From contig CAMTUH010000012.1 of assembly GCA_947084935.1 (NCBI GenBank), forward strand, positions 50,939-114,938: a stretch of 64,000 nucleotides of DNA, in the 5' to 3' direction. This DNA comes from CAMTUH01 sp947084935. Its GTDB lineage: Bacteria > Pseudomonadota > Gammaproteobacteria > Coxiellales > Coxiellaceae. The position numbers were made by a program, and so were the translations under genes. Numbering within the stretch: the first letter of the stretch is position 1; each line of letters opens with the position of its first letter. Of the stretch, positions 42,337 to 51,060 are shown in pieces. Under the pieces are notes generated by a model that was given only the letters and a program-made list of their open reading frames with translations, was not told the origin of the DNA and did not search any database.

Positions 42337-43641
42337 GTGTTCACGATTGAAACGGCGGATGATCGTATCGATCAACCCGTAAAAATCATGCTGAATGAGT
42401 TGCCACCGAAGAGTCAAGTCACGCTTAACCTACACACGATCGATACTCGGGGTATGGCATGGTCTTCAATGGCAGTTTTTGAAGCGCAAGAAAACGGTGT
42501 TGTTGACGTGAGTACGCAAGCCCCGTTGCGGGGAACTTATTCGGGCGTCGATTCCATGGGATTAATTTGGTCGATGCGTCCGAAGCAAAATGGTCCCGTC
42601 ACGTCATTTTATATTCCCGATCTCGAAAAGCCGATGGAATTTACGCTTTCTGCACTGTCGAAAGGAAAGTGCATCGCTGAAAAAAAGATTATCCGAAAAT
42701 TGTGGTCGCCATCGATTGAAAAATACGACATCAACGAGCCGGACGTTAAAGGCTGTTGCTTTGTCCCGGCCGGAAATACGCGATTACCGGCCGTTTTACT
42801 GTGTGCCGGAAGCGGGGGTGGTATTGCGAGCCAATTGCCGACGGCTGCGTTACTTGCGTCGCATGGTTACGTGACGTTCGTAATGGCGTATTTTAATTAT
42901 CCCGGCCTGCCGCAAACTTTGTATGAAACCCCCTTGGAGATGTTTCAGAAAGGCGTTGAATGGCTTCGCCAACATTCTCGCGTGGATCGTAATCGTGTCG
43001 CGCTGTTTGGGGTTTCAAAAGGAGCGGAAGGTATTTTAGCGGCAGCCTCGCATTTGCCGATATCCGTGCAGGGATTAATTGCCATTTCGCCGAGTAACGT
43101 GGTGTGGCAGGGGATCGGTCGCGGCAAACCGGAAAATCGTTCTTCGTGGACGCTGAACGGTAAGCCGCTGCCTTTTGTAAAAATGGCCAGTAAAAAAATT
43201 CTGCCGCAATTCATGCGCGCGAGCTTAGTTCGGACGTTACGTTTGCAAAACGCATTTCCCGCATCAACGCGTTTGCGCTTGTTGCCCGTTTATAACGGTT
43301 ATCGCAACGCCGATTCCAATCAGGTAATTCCCACCGAAAATATTCAGGCGCCGTTATTATTAATTTCGGGTGATCGGGATAAGACGTGGCCTTCGTCGGC
43401 GATGAGTCGTGCGGTTGTCGAAAGGCGAAGGCAATATAAAACTCAATTTTCCGATGAAAACCTTCATTATTCGAATGCGGGACACGTGATTCAATTTCCG
43501 TATCAGCCAACCACGGTTTCCTACCTTGCGTTTCCTAAATTGACGTTGGATTTCGGGGGAAATCCTCCGGGAAGCGCCCATGCGAATGAAAACAGTTGGG
43601 GGTGTGTGTTACGATTTTTGCGGAAAGTTTTTATTTCGTAG
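42337..43641 (+). CDS. BAAT/ACOT-family acyl-CoA thioesterase or acyltransferase
   Basis: The 434 residues have two parts. An N-terminal beta-sandwich (about 1-130, LPPKSQVTLNLHTID and APLRGTYSGVDSMGLIWSM) matches the thioester hydrolase/bile acid-CoA amino acid N-acetyltransferase N-terminal domain. The C-terminal alpha/beta hydrolase carries the nucleophile LFGVSKGAEG (Ser227), an Asp in SGDRDKTWPS and a His in NAGHVIQFPY. Serine rather than cysteine as nucleophile suggests thioesterase activity. The start is GTG at 42337. The gene overlaps argR by 11 bp at the 3' end. Confidence 0.85.
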   Translation: MFTIETADDRIDQPVKIMLNELPPKSQVTLNLHTIDTRGMAWSSMAVFEAQENGVVDVSTQAPLRGTYSGVDSMGLIWSMRPKQNGPVTSFYIPDLEKPMEFTLSALSKGKCIAEKKIIRKLWSPSIEKYDINEPDVKGCCFVPAGNTRLPAVLLCAGSGGGIASQLPTAALLASHGYVTFVMAYFNYPGLPQTLYETPLEMFQKGVEWLRQHSRVDRNRVALFGVSKGAEGILAAASHLPISVQGLIAISPSNVVWQGIGRGKPENRSSWTLNGKPLPFVKMASKKILPQFMRASLVRTLRLQNAFPASTRLRLLPVYNGYRNADSNQVIPTENIQAPLLLISGDRDKTWPSSAMSRAVVERRRQYKTQFSDENLHYSNAGHVIQFPYQPTTVSYLAFPKLTLDFGGNPPGSAHANENSWGCVLRFLRKVFIS

Positions 43642-44110
43642 AAATATTAGCTAGTAAGTCTTTAACTTCGCTTAACGTTTTTTTAATTTGCTTGATGGAT
43701 TTGGGGGCGACGAAAATCGTATCGTCACCGGCTAACGTAGCGAGGATGGTGGATTCTTTCTCGTGGTAATCTAAGAGACGCGCGATCAAGGGTGCGGAAC
43801 CTGGGCTTGTGTAAATGACGACGGTGCTTTCGTTTGCGTCGATTTTTAAAATTAAATGGGCCAGTGGACTGTGTGTGGAAGGGGGTATGGGTTCTTTGGG
43901 TAATGCGTAGACGGTTTCTCCCTTTTCATTTTTTACTTTCACGACCATGAGCTTTCGCAGCAGTCGAGAGACTTTTGATTGACTGACTTCGTAGCCTGCT
44001 TTGTGCAGCGCCTCGACCAGATCTTCTTGGGTGCCCAGGTTGCCTTGCCAAATCAATGACTTCAGTGTTTCTTCCAGGCCCAAGGACGATTTTTGAGTAT
44101 CGTGATTCAT
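43631..44110 (-). CDS. argR: Arginine repressor ArgR
   Basis: The 159 residues have an N-terminal winged helix (GTQEDLVEALHKAGYEVSQSKVSRLLRKL, residues about 29-57) and a C-terminal hexamer and arginine-binding domain with YTSPGSAPLIARLLDYH and LATLAGDDTIFVAPKS, where GDD contacts arginine. It is divergent from the arginine transporter operon, with 76 bp between. The ATG at 44110 has no ribosome binding site and lies only 8 nt after its candidate -10 box, so the mRNA may be leaderless. Confidence 0.93.
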   Translation of the reverse strand: MNHDTQKSSLGLEETLKSLIWQGNLGTQEDLVEALHKAGYEVSQSKVSRLLRKLMVVKVKNEKGETVYALPKEPIPPSTHSPLAHLILKIDANESTVVIYTSPGSAPLIARLLDYHEKESTILATLAGDDTIFVAPKSIKQIKKTLSEVKDLLANISTK

Positions 44111-44118
44111 TAGTCACA

Positions 44119-44147
44119 AATATGCCCTATTTTGATTGTTTAGTCAA
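44119..44147 (-). promoter_or_regulatory. Candidate argR promoter (TTGACT-17-CATATT)
   Basis: On the minus strand TTGACT (44147-44142) and CATATT (44124-44119) are separated by 17 bp. The -10 ends 8 nt before the argR ATG. The -35 box is one arm of the palindrome shared with the artP promoter. Confidence 0.5.
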
Positions 44148-44180
44148 AATCTTGACTGAATATTCACTTCTGAGTATCAT
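44142..44180 (+). promoter_or_regulatory. Candidate artP promoter with overlapping palindromes
   Basis: TTGACT (44152-44157) and TATCAT (44175-44180) have a 17-bp spacer. The -35 is the right arm of AGTCAAAATCTTGACT (44142-44157), a perfect 6-4-6 palindrome. The spacer starts with TGAATATTCA (44157-44166), a palindrome like an ArgR half-site pair. The -10 lies 6 nt before the artP ATG, so transcription would begin at or near the start codon. Confidence 0.6.
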
Positions 44181-44186
44181 CCCTTT

Positions 44187-44927
44187 ATGAATAAGATTGA
44201 AGTCAGCCACCTAGAAAAAACGTTTTTCGACCACGCGGTGTTGAACGGTGTTTCGTTCAGCGCTAAGTCTGGTGAGGTCGTTGCCTTGTTGGGGGACAGC
44301 GGTGCGGGTAAAAGCACGTTGCTGCGGTGTCTCAATTTATTGGATTTGCCCGACGGGGGGCGAATGTCCATCAACGGTCTTTCGTTCGATTTTTCGAAAT
44401 CCAAAAAAATCGCTCGAGAAGATTTACTTGCGTTGCGCAGTCGGGTGGGTATGGTGTTTCAACAATTTCATTTGTGGGCGCACCGAACCATACGACAAAA
44501 TTTAATGGAAGCGCCGGTACAGGTATTAAAACTCTCAAAAGCAGAAGCCAGTGAACGAGCCGATTATTTATTGAATGAGATGGGTATTGCGCACAAGCAA
44601 GACAGTTATCCAGCGCAATTATCCGGTGGTCAACAGCAGCGCGTTGCTATTGCGCGTGCACTGATGATGGAGCCTGAAATCATGTTGTTTGATGAACCCA
44701 CTTCGTCATTGGATCCTCAACGCGTCTCGTCGATCATTAAATTAGTCAGCGAGTTGGCTGAAAAGGGTATGACTGTCGTTGTGGCTACACACGAGATGAA
44801 ATTAGCGCGCGAAATGGCGCATCAAACTATTTTCCTCCATGGCGGAGCGATTTTAGAGCGCGGTGAAACACATCGCGTGTTTTGCACGCCGGAAACCCAA
44901 GCATTCCAAAAATTTATTGGAGAATAA
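44187..44927 (+). CDS. artP: Arginine ABC transporter ATP-binding protein
   Basis: The 246 residues form a polar amino acid ATPase: Walker A LLGDSGAGKSTLLRCLN, Q-loop MVFQQFHLWAHRT, the signature LSGGQQQRVAIARAL, Walker B IMLFDEPTSSLDPQ and the H-loop VATHEM. LWAHRT is characteristic of ArtP. It is the first gene of artP-artJ-artQ-artM, divergent from argR, which supports arginine as the substrate. No ribosome binding site precedes the ATG. Confidence 0.92.
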   Translation: MNKIEVSHLEKTFFDHAVLNGVSFSAKSGEVVALLGDSGAGKSTLLRCLNLLDLPDGGRMSINGLSFDFSKSKKIAREDLLALRSRVGMVFQQFHLWAHRTIRQNLMEAPVQVLKLSKAEASERADYLLNEMGIAHKQDSYPAQLSGGQQQRVAIARALMMEPEIMLFDEPTSSLDPQRVSSIIKLVSELAEKGMTVVVATHEMKLAREMAHQTIFLHGGAILERGETHRVFCTPETQAFQKFIGE

Positions 44928-44929
44928 CG

Positions 44930-45688
44930 ATGAAAAAATGCGTGGCATTAGTGTCATTACTGTTATTTTTTAATTCGGTATTTGCTGCGCCGTTACCGAC
45001 AGTCATTAAATTTGCAACGGAGGCTACCTACCCGCCTTTTGTTTACATGGATGCTTCAGAAAAAATGCAGGGATTCGATGCGGATATCGTTCGTGCAGTA
45101 TGCGCGCAAATGCACGCTACGTGTACGCTCAGCAATCAACCGTGGGACAGTTTAATTCCCAGTTTAACACTCGGTAAATTTGATGCACTCTTTGGCGGTA
45201 TGGCGATTACGCAGGAACGAGAAAAGGAAGTCGATTTTACTGAGCCTTATTACACGAATACCGTCAGCGTGATCGCCGATCAGTCGGAACACCTCAATTT
45301 GACCGAAGCCACATTGAAAGGAAAAACCATCGGTGTTCAAGGCGGAACAACCTTCGACGCGTATTTGCAGGATAAATATGGAAAGATCATTACCATCAAT
45401 CGATACCCCAGTATACAAGACGCGTTGATGGATTTGGCGTCCGGTCGCGTGGATGCCGTGATGGGGGATAGCCCGAGTTTGCAGCAATGGCTTCAACAAA
45501 ACGGGTACACGCAATACACGGTGGTGGGCGAACCTATAGACAATCCGCAGTATTTTGGCAAGGGTAATGGGATCGCTGTTCGAAAAGGAGATGCCGCGTT
45601 ATTAAATGCCCTGAACAAAGCCTTAAATGAAATTAAGGCCAACGGCACGTATCAAAAAATTGTGAACAAATATTTCGGACACGCGTGA
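44930..45688 (+). CDS. artJ: Arginine ABC transporter periplasmic binding protein
   Basis: The 252-residue protein has a signal peptide MKKCVALVSLLLFFNSVFA (cleavage after Ala19) and a type II solute-binding fold: IKFATEATYPPFVYMDASEK, GFDADIVRAVCAQM, WDSLIPSLTLGKFDALFGGM and DFTEPYYTN. The start at 44930 lies 2 bp after the artP stop and has a GGAGAATAAC box. A longer frame begins inside artP. Binding of arginine is inferred from context with argR. Confidence 0.92.
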   Translation: MKKCVALVSLLLFFNSVFAAPLPTVIKFATEATYPPFVYMDASEKMQGFDADIVRAVCAQMHATCTLSNQPWDSLIPSLTLGKFDALFGGMAITQEREKEVDFTEPYYTNTVSVIADQSEHLNLTEATLKGKTIGVQGGTTFDAYLQDKYGKIITINRYPSIQDALMDLASGRVDAVMGDSPSLQQWLQQNGYTQYTVVGEPIDNPQYFGKGNGIAVRKGDAALLNALNKALNEIKANGTYQKIVNKYFGHA

Positions 45689-46353
45689 TGCTGCACGGTT
45701 TTGGTGTTGATTTACTGAAAGGCCTTGTGGTGACGCTCGAAGTGTCCTTATGTGCATTTGTGTTTGGATTAGCTTTGGCAATTGTTTTCACGCTCATTGA
45801 ATTAAGCCCTTTTAAAATTGCACGAGCGGTAGTGATTAGTATCACCTCTTTGATACGGGGACTTCCGGAATTATTGGTGTTGTTTACCGTGTATTTTGGT
45901 GGGTCAATACTGTTGACCCACCTCTTGCATCGCTCCGCTCAGGTAAGTGCATTCGTGGCGGGCGTGGTCGCTTTGGGCGGCATCTTTTCGGCCTATGCTG
46001 CGCAAACCTTGCGGGGTGCATTTTTAGCGATTCCAAAAGGGCAGGCGGATGCGGGAAAATCACTGGGTTTATCGGGATGGCAGGTGTTTCGAAAAATATT
46101 GCTCCCGCAGGCCTGGCGTCATGCATTGCCCGGCATTGGTAATTTATGGCTCGTGTTACTGAAAGACAGTGCGCTGGTGTCGTTAATTGGGCTTGCGGAT
46201 TTGATGAGCCAGGCACAAGTGGCGGCAAGCACAACGCGAGAGCCCTTTAAATTTTATTTGACTGCGGCGTTGTTGTTTTTGATTTTAACCACGCTGTCAC
46301 AGTGGTTGTTAAATTTCAGTTATAAATGCAGTGCCCGATCGTTGACCACATGA
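45688..46353 (+). CDS. artQ: Arginine ABC transporter permease ArtQ
   Basis: The 221-residue inner-membrane permease has five hydrophobic helices and the EAA loop GAFLAIPKGQADAGKSLGLSG (positions about 106-126). The sequence ITSLIRGLPELLVLFTVYFG is typical of the HisMQ family. The ATG at 45688 overlaps the artJ stop by one base, and a GTG directly before it is also possible. It would form the channel with ArtM. Confidence 0.9.
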   Translation: MLHGFGVDLLKGLVVTLEVSLCAFVFGLALAIVFTLIELSPFKIARAVVISITSLIRGLPELLVLFTVYFGGSILLTHLLHRSAQVSAFVAGVVALGGIFSAYAAQTLRGAFLAIPKGQADAGKSLGLSGWQVFRKILLPQAWRHALPGIGNLWLVLLKDSALVSLIGLADLMSQAQVAASTTREPFKFYLTAALLFLILTTLSQWLLNFSYKCSARSLTT

Positions 46354-47018
46354 TTACTTGGGATATCGTACAGCAATTATTTTCTGGGGCGGCGATCACG
46401 CTTGAATTGATGGCGTTGGCTTTGCTCATCGGACTGAGTTTGGCTCTGATGTTGACTCTGCTCTCGGAATCGCACCGTGTTTATCTCAAGGCACCCGTGG
46501 ATGTTTTTGTTTTTATTATCCGTGGCACCCCGCTCTTGGTACAAATTTTTATTATTTATTACGGAAGTGGTCAGTTTGCGTGGCTGCGAGAAACTTTTTT
46601 GTGGACTGTATTAAAAGCTCCGTTTGGTTGTGCCGTGATTGCGTTGGCGTTAAACACCAGTGCTTACACCACTGTTTTATTGCGCGGCGCAATCCGTTCC
46701 ATTCCCAAGGGGGAAATTGAGGCGTGTTACGCGTTGGGATTCTCGCGCTGGCAGATGTTGCATCGAATTGTAATCCCGCGCGCGTTTCGCCTGGCGTTGC
46801 CGGCGTATTCCAATGAGGTAGTGATGATTTTAAAAGGCACATCGCTGGCAAGTACAATTACGTTAATGGATTTAATGGGTGTTACGCGGCACATCAGTGC
46901 GATTACGTATGAAACGATTCCGTTATTTATTATGGCGGGGATTATTTACTTAATTTTAAATGGGCTCATAATGGCAGCATTTCGGCGGCTTGAAAAGAAA
47001 GCGCGTGTTTTTGTTTAG
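46350..47018 (+). CDS. artM: Arginine ABC transporter permease ArtM
   Basis: The 222 residues start MITWDIVQQLFSGAAITLEL and hold FIIRGTPLLVQIFIIYYGSG and the EAA loop GAIRSIPKGEIEACYALGFS. The ATG at 46350 overlaps the artQ stop in ATGA, which is better than an ATG 24 bp upstream within artQ. It completes the ATPase, binding protein and two-permease system. Confidence 0.9.
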   Translation: MITWDIVQQLFSGAAITLELMALALLIGLSLALMLTLLSESHRVYLKAPVDVFVFIIRGTPLLVQIFIIYYGSGQFAWLRETFLWTVLKAPFGCAVIALALNTSAYTTVLLRGAIRSIPKGEIEACYALGFSRWQMLHRIVIPRAFRLALPAYSNEVVMILKGTSLASTITLMDLMGVTRHISAITYETIPLFIMAGIIYLILNGLIMAAFRRLEKKARVFV

Positions 47019-47067
47019 GTCTCCTTTCCCAACAGTGTTTAAGTAACAAAAGTAAGGTGTTTCATTT

Positions 47068-48699
47068 ATGTCACGGGAAGAGCAAACCGCTTTATTGAGC
47101 GGTCCGGATTTTCAGCGTTTTAAAGTTGCGACTGCGATTGAGGATCTTTTTGATGCGATGAAAACAGACGTTTCTTTAGATCCACAGTCTCCTCGCGTCC
47201 ATACCAAATTAACTGGGAAAGACAAAAAAATCTACGTCGCTTCTGGCATTGCGGCAATGCTCAGCGCTTTGATGTTCTGGTCTTCCAGTGATAAAGCCGG
47301 AAGGCGTGACGGCATGGGTGATTGGAGGTACTTGTCCGACGTCGGAGGAGCCGGGACCAATGGTGTCTTTAATTGGGAATCCTACTTAGCCATTCTCGCT
47401 CTGTTTTCACAGCAACGATTATCGGGGGAGGCGAATTTAATATCGGTAAAAGGTGAGCTGGCTGAATGGGTTGGCTCTGCAGTTATCTCGTTTTTCGTGG
47501 TGTTGGGCATGTGGGCCGTGAGTTTAACGGGTGATCCTGTCGAAGGAATTTTAGCAACGGTTAGTGCCGTGTTGAACCTTCCGGTTAACGCCTTTGGTGC
47601 AATAGTGTTTATTGCTTGGTTTAAGAAGTTTGATTTTGAAGCGCGCAGTATCGATTGGTTAGGGGCGCATCTGTGGCGTGCTGAAACTAAGCGGCAGGAA
47701 AATCTTGCTCTTCGCCAAGCGCGGGATTTAATTGCCGGTCAACTACGCGATCAGGTTTCTGCATTTGAAAATTTGCTTACGGCAAAACGCTCTTCAGTGT
47801 TAGAGGATCTCATGCAGGGCTCCTGTTTCGATATATTTAAAAAGTTATTAGATAAAAATATCGCTGATGAAAACCATTTGTCTATTGAGCGCTCCGGCTG
47901 TTTTAAATTAAATATAAGACTTTCTTACGCGGTTTTAGCCTTTACCGGAATAGCTTCGAATTTTGGATTTGCTGTGGCCAGTTACGAGGGTGGGAGAAAA
48001 TTAGTTGATACGGCTGGGTTTGGATGGATCTGTGCGTTAATGAACATCATTCCGAGCTTGGGTTTTTCTATTAAAGGACTGCTGTCTTTGTGGGGGTGGT
48101 TGGGCAGTATTGAGCGCGGCGAGCGCTCTATGGGGCGCGTAGAAATGCCGGCGACGTATCTTACCGCATGCGTTCTAAGTATTATTTTTGCCTCGTTTTC
48201 AGGATTTTCAGGAGACGAAGCCGGATACGAGAGTTGGCAAAAATATTGCTCGGCATTGGGTGGAGAAGTAGGGGCGGTAATTTCTGGAATAGTTCATAAT
48301 ATTGGTTCTGCCTTTGCTTTTAATTTGCCGTTTTGCATTTACTTCGTTCAGCGTGTGGTCGGTATTTATTTAATGAAGCGAAATACAGAAAACGATGTAG
48401 ATAAAAATGTTAAACAACACCTTGTCTTTGTCGAATCGTTGAAAACCATAGCAGATATTTTTGAAAAAATGCCGATGGAGGTTTGTAAATATTTTTTTCA
48501 ATGTAATAAGATGCAAGAAGCATTTTTTAATTTTTTATATCCGAAGATGGGGAATGATGGGGGTGATGTAAAATTGTTGGGGGATTATTACACAAAGCAG
48601 GTGGAAAAACAAAATCATGGAAATACGAGTGTGCCCCTCACTGGGGTCGTCATAGACGGCGGCTTACCAGCGAGGACTGGTTATCAACGATTAAGCTAA
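47068..48699 (+). CDS. Orphan multi-pass membrane protein, 543 residues
   Basis: No family is recognised. A hydrophilic N-terminus (1-52) is followed by hydrophobic segments near 55-73, 133-154, 162-186, 285-308, 322-346, 366-384 and 405-440. A long soluble part (about 190-280, AETKRQENLALRQARDLIAG) looks helical, and a C-terminal soluble tail has Cys residues (VCKYFFQCNKM). There is no signal peptide. The gene stands alone after artM (50-bp gap) and its end overlaps the convergent rne by 4 bp. It could be an envelope protein or a secreted membrane-embedded effector. Confidence 0.6.
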   Translation: MSREEQTALLSGPDFQRFKVATAIEDLFDAMKTDVSLDPQSPRVHTKLTGKDKKIYVASGIAAMLSALMFWSSSDKAGRRDGMGDWRYLSDVGGAGTNGVFNWESYLAILALFSQQRLSGEANLISVKGELAEWVGSAVISFFVVLGMWAVSLTGDPVEGILATVSAVLNLPVNAFGAIVFIAWFKKFDFEARSIDWLGAHLWRAETKRQENLALRQARDLIAGQLRDQVSAFENLLTAKRSSVLEDLMQGSCFDIFKKLLDKNIADENHLSIERSGCFKLNIRLSYAVLAFTGIASNFGFAVASYEGGRKLVDTAGFGWICALMNIIPSLGFSIKGLLSLWGWLGSIERGERSMGRVEMPATYLTACVLSIIFASFSGFSGDEAGYESWQKYCSALGGEVGAVISGIVHNIGSAFAFNLPFCIYFVQRVVGIYLMKRNTENDVDKNVKQHLVFVESLKTIADIFEKMPMEVCKYFFQCNKMQEAFFNFLYPKMGNDGGDVKLLGDYYTKQVEKQNHGNTSVPLTGVVIDGGLPARTGYQRLS

Positions 48700-50807
48700 T
48701 GATCCTTGCGGCTGTATTCGTCTGGTAAATCCGTCACGTCAAAAGGCGGTGGTGGATTCGACTTCCACTCCGATTCGGAGGCGTGAGAGGCGAGTGGTTG
48801 ATCTACTTGATTTGAGTGATTGTATTCTGGATGTGTATCGGCGGAGTGATCATCACGGAAACCACTGGCTTTATAACCACCATCGCTGCTACTACCGCCA
48901 CTGCCACCACCACCACCACCACGGTGATTATGACCTCGATACTGACCGCCCCGGTTTCCTCGGCGTGAACGCCCGCCATGACGACCGCGCCCCCCTCGAG
49001 TGTGTCGATGATAAGGACGATGTCTGCCGCCTTCCGGTCGCCCGCCCGTGTCGGGCAGGGATTCGGGCGCGCTTTCTGGAGGTTTAACTTCCGTTGGCTT
49101 CGTAGCTGCTTTGGGTAACTCTTCACCCCCAAACATTTTCACCATCAGGCGTTTAAATACACCGGTATTGGAAGGTTTTCGCGTGATCGGCGCTGGTAAA
49201 TTGGCATTTGTTAAAAACTGTTGAATCACAGGCTCCATGATGGGTTTAATTTCTGGTTTTTTTGGTGTCTCAGTGCGAACAGCTTTGGCCAGCTGATAAC
49301 TGAGCGTTCCCTTCGAATGATCCAGGCTCGCCGGATCAATTTTAATCTGCTTTAACTGGTAATGCGGTGATTCCAAGTACTCGTTAGGAATGACGGTGAT
49401 TTTCACTTGGCACGATTTTTCGATTTCTTTTAAGACGTCGCGCTTTTCATTAACCAAGTAAGTCGCCAGATCAACCGGCACTTGTGCTTGAAAATGCAAA
49501 TTCTTTGCTTTAGCTGCTTGTTCTTGCATTAAATGAATGATGGATAATCCTAACGACTCGATGCTGCGTACCGTGCCCTGACCTTCGCAGCGTGGGCAGG
49601 CGGTGTGCGAAGATTTTGCTAACGAAGTACGTAAACGTTGACGCGACATTTCAAGCAGGCCGAAACGAGAAATTCGACCGATTTGAATGCGTGCTCGATC
49701 GTGTCGTAACGCATTGCGCAGACAATTTTCCACTTCGCGCTGATTACGCACTGGTGTCATGTCAATAAAATCGATGACAACCAAACCGCCGATATCGCGA
49801 ATACGTAATTGCCGCGCGATTTCTTCAGCCGCTTCTAAATTTGTGTGCAGTGCCGTTTCTTCGATACTCGTACCGCGAGTTGCGCGTGCGGAATTAATGT
49901 CGATGGCGACAAGCGCTTCCGAATGATCAATCACGAGCGAACCACCGGAGGGCAGTCGAACTTCGCGTTGATAAGCGTTTTCAATTTGCTGTTCGATCTG
50001 AAAACGGCTAAATAACGGCAGGGGATCTTGGTAGAGCTTAAGGCGATCGACAAACGTTGGGCGCACTTGACTAACGTAGTGCCGTGCGCTTTCATACGAT
50101 TGCACGTCGTCAATAATAATTTCTTCGATATCTTGTCGTAAGTAATCGCGAATCGCGCGTGTGATAACGTCGCTTTCTTGATGAATTAAATACGGACCCG
50201 ATTTGGCCACGGCCGCTTGTTTAATGGCCTCCCAATAGCGCAGGAGTACTTTTAAATCCCATTCCAATTCTTCTTGGCTGCGACCCAAGCCCGCAGTTCG
50301 AACGATTAAACCCATGCTTTCGGGTAAATTGAGTTTGCTGATGATGTCGCGTAATTGGTCTCGTTCTTCGCCTTCGATGCGTCGAGAAATACCACCCGCA
50401 CGCGGGTTATTTGGCATTAATACCAAAAACGATCCGGCTAAACTGATAAAAGTAGTCAGCGCTGCACCTTTCGTGCCGCGTTCTTCTTTGTCGACTTGTA
50501 CGACCAATTCCTGGCCCAATTTTAGGACTCGATTAATATCGACGGATTCAATGTCCTCGGGCATGTCGCTTAGGAAATATTCGCGGGAAATTTCTTTTAC
50601 GGGTAAAAAACCGTGGCGCTCGCTGCCGTAATTAACGAATACGGCGCCGAGACTTGGTTCGATGCTCGTAATAATGCCCTTGTAAATATTGGCTTTTTTT
50701 TGTTCTTGGCCTGGGGTTTCTAAATCGAGATCAATCAGTCGTGCATCATCTGTGATGGCAACACGCAACTCATCCAGCTGAGTGGCGTTAATCAGCATTC
50801 TTTTCAT
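48696..50807 (-). CDS. rne: Ribonuclease E with short C-terminal scaffold
   Basis: The 703 residues hold the full catalytic half: an S1 domain (NIYKGIITSIEPSLGAVFVN, about 40-125), the DNase I-like region with LVAIDINSARATRG and IGGLVVIDFIDM (the two magnesium aspartates), and the Zn-link CPRCEGQGTVRS. The C-terminal part is only about 190 residues, against over 500 in E. coli. It is rich in Arg, Gly and His (RGGRGRHGGRSRRGNRGG, then a Gly/Ser run), a likely RNA-binding tail. Binding sites for enolase or PNPase are not evident. It is divergent from rluC, as in E. coli. Confidence 0.95.
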   Translation of the reverse strand: MKRMLINATQLDELRVAITDDARLIDLDLETPGQEQKKANIYKGIITSIEPSLGAVFVNYGSERHGFLPVKEISREYFLSDMPEDIESVDINRVLKLGQELVVQVDKEERGTKGAALTTFISLAGSFLVLMPNNPRAGGISRRIEGEERDQLRDIISKLNLPESMGLIVRTAGLGRSQEELEWDLKVLLRYWEAIKQAAVAKSGPYLIHQESDVITRAIRDYLRQDIEEIIIDDVQSYESARHYVSQVRPTFVDRLKLYQDPLPLFSRFQIEQQIENAYQREVRLPSGGSLVIDHSEALVAIDINSARATRGTSIEETALHTNLEAAEEIARQLRIRDIGGLVVIDFIDMTPVRNQREVENCLRNALRHDRARIQIGRISRFGLLEMSRQRLRTSLAKSSHTACPRCEGQGTVRSIESLGLSIIHLMQEQAAKAKNLHFQAQVPVDLATYLVNEKRDVLKEIEKSCQVKITVIPNEYLESPHYQLKQIKIDPASLDHSKGTLSYQLAKAVRTETPKKPEIKPIMEPVIQQFLTNANLPAPITRKPSNTGVFKRLMVKMFGGEELPKAATKPTEVKPPESAPESLPDTGGRPEGGRHRPYHRHTRGGRGRHGGRSRRGNRGGQYRGHNHRGGGGGGSGGSSSDGGYKASGFRDDHSADTHPEYNHSNQVDQPLASHASESEWKSNPPPPFDVTDLPDEYSRKDH

Positions 50808-51060
50808 TTTTTTAAACCTATTTTACTAGGCGCTCAACCACAAACGATGGCTTGCGGGTTCGCCGGACATCGCGTGGGAGCGCATTAAATCAAAACTCTG
50901 TTATCGGTGGTGTAAATCAAAAAAGTACTTATACTGACTGTGCGATAAGACTCACACCCCGCATTCAACGGTTGACTATAACAGGCTTTAGCGGTTACAT
51001 CAATCCAAGGGGGCAATCCTCACTGGCAATGGCCGGTGCGCGGATTGATGGGGGTAGGTG
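50808..51060. promoter_or_regulatory. Divergent rne-rluC control region (253 bp)
   Basis: Toward rluC, TTGACT (50973-50978) and TTACAT (50996-51001) have a 17-bp spacer, and the leader is about 50 nt. For rne, a TATAAG box lies on the minus strand near 50933, leaving a leader of over 100 nt. A long rne leader is the known site of autoregulation in E. coli. No clear structure was identified here. Confidence 0.45.

Noticed and set aside
48749..49087. Rightward frame of 112 codons rich in His and Arg opposite the rne tail
   Set aside because: It is a shadow of the Gly/Arg/His-rich C-terminus of RNase E.
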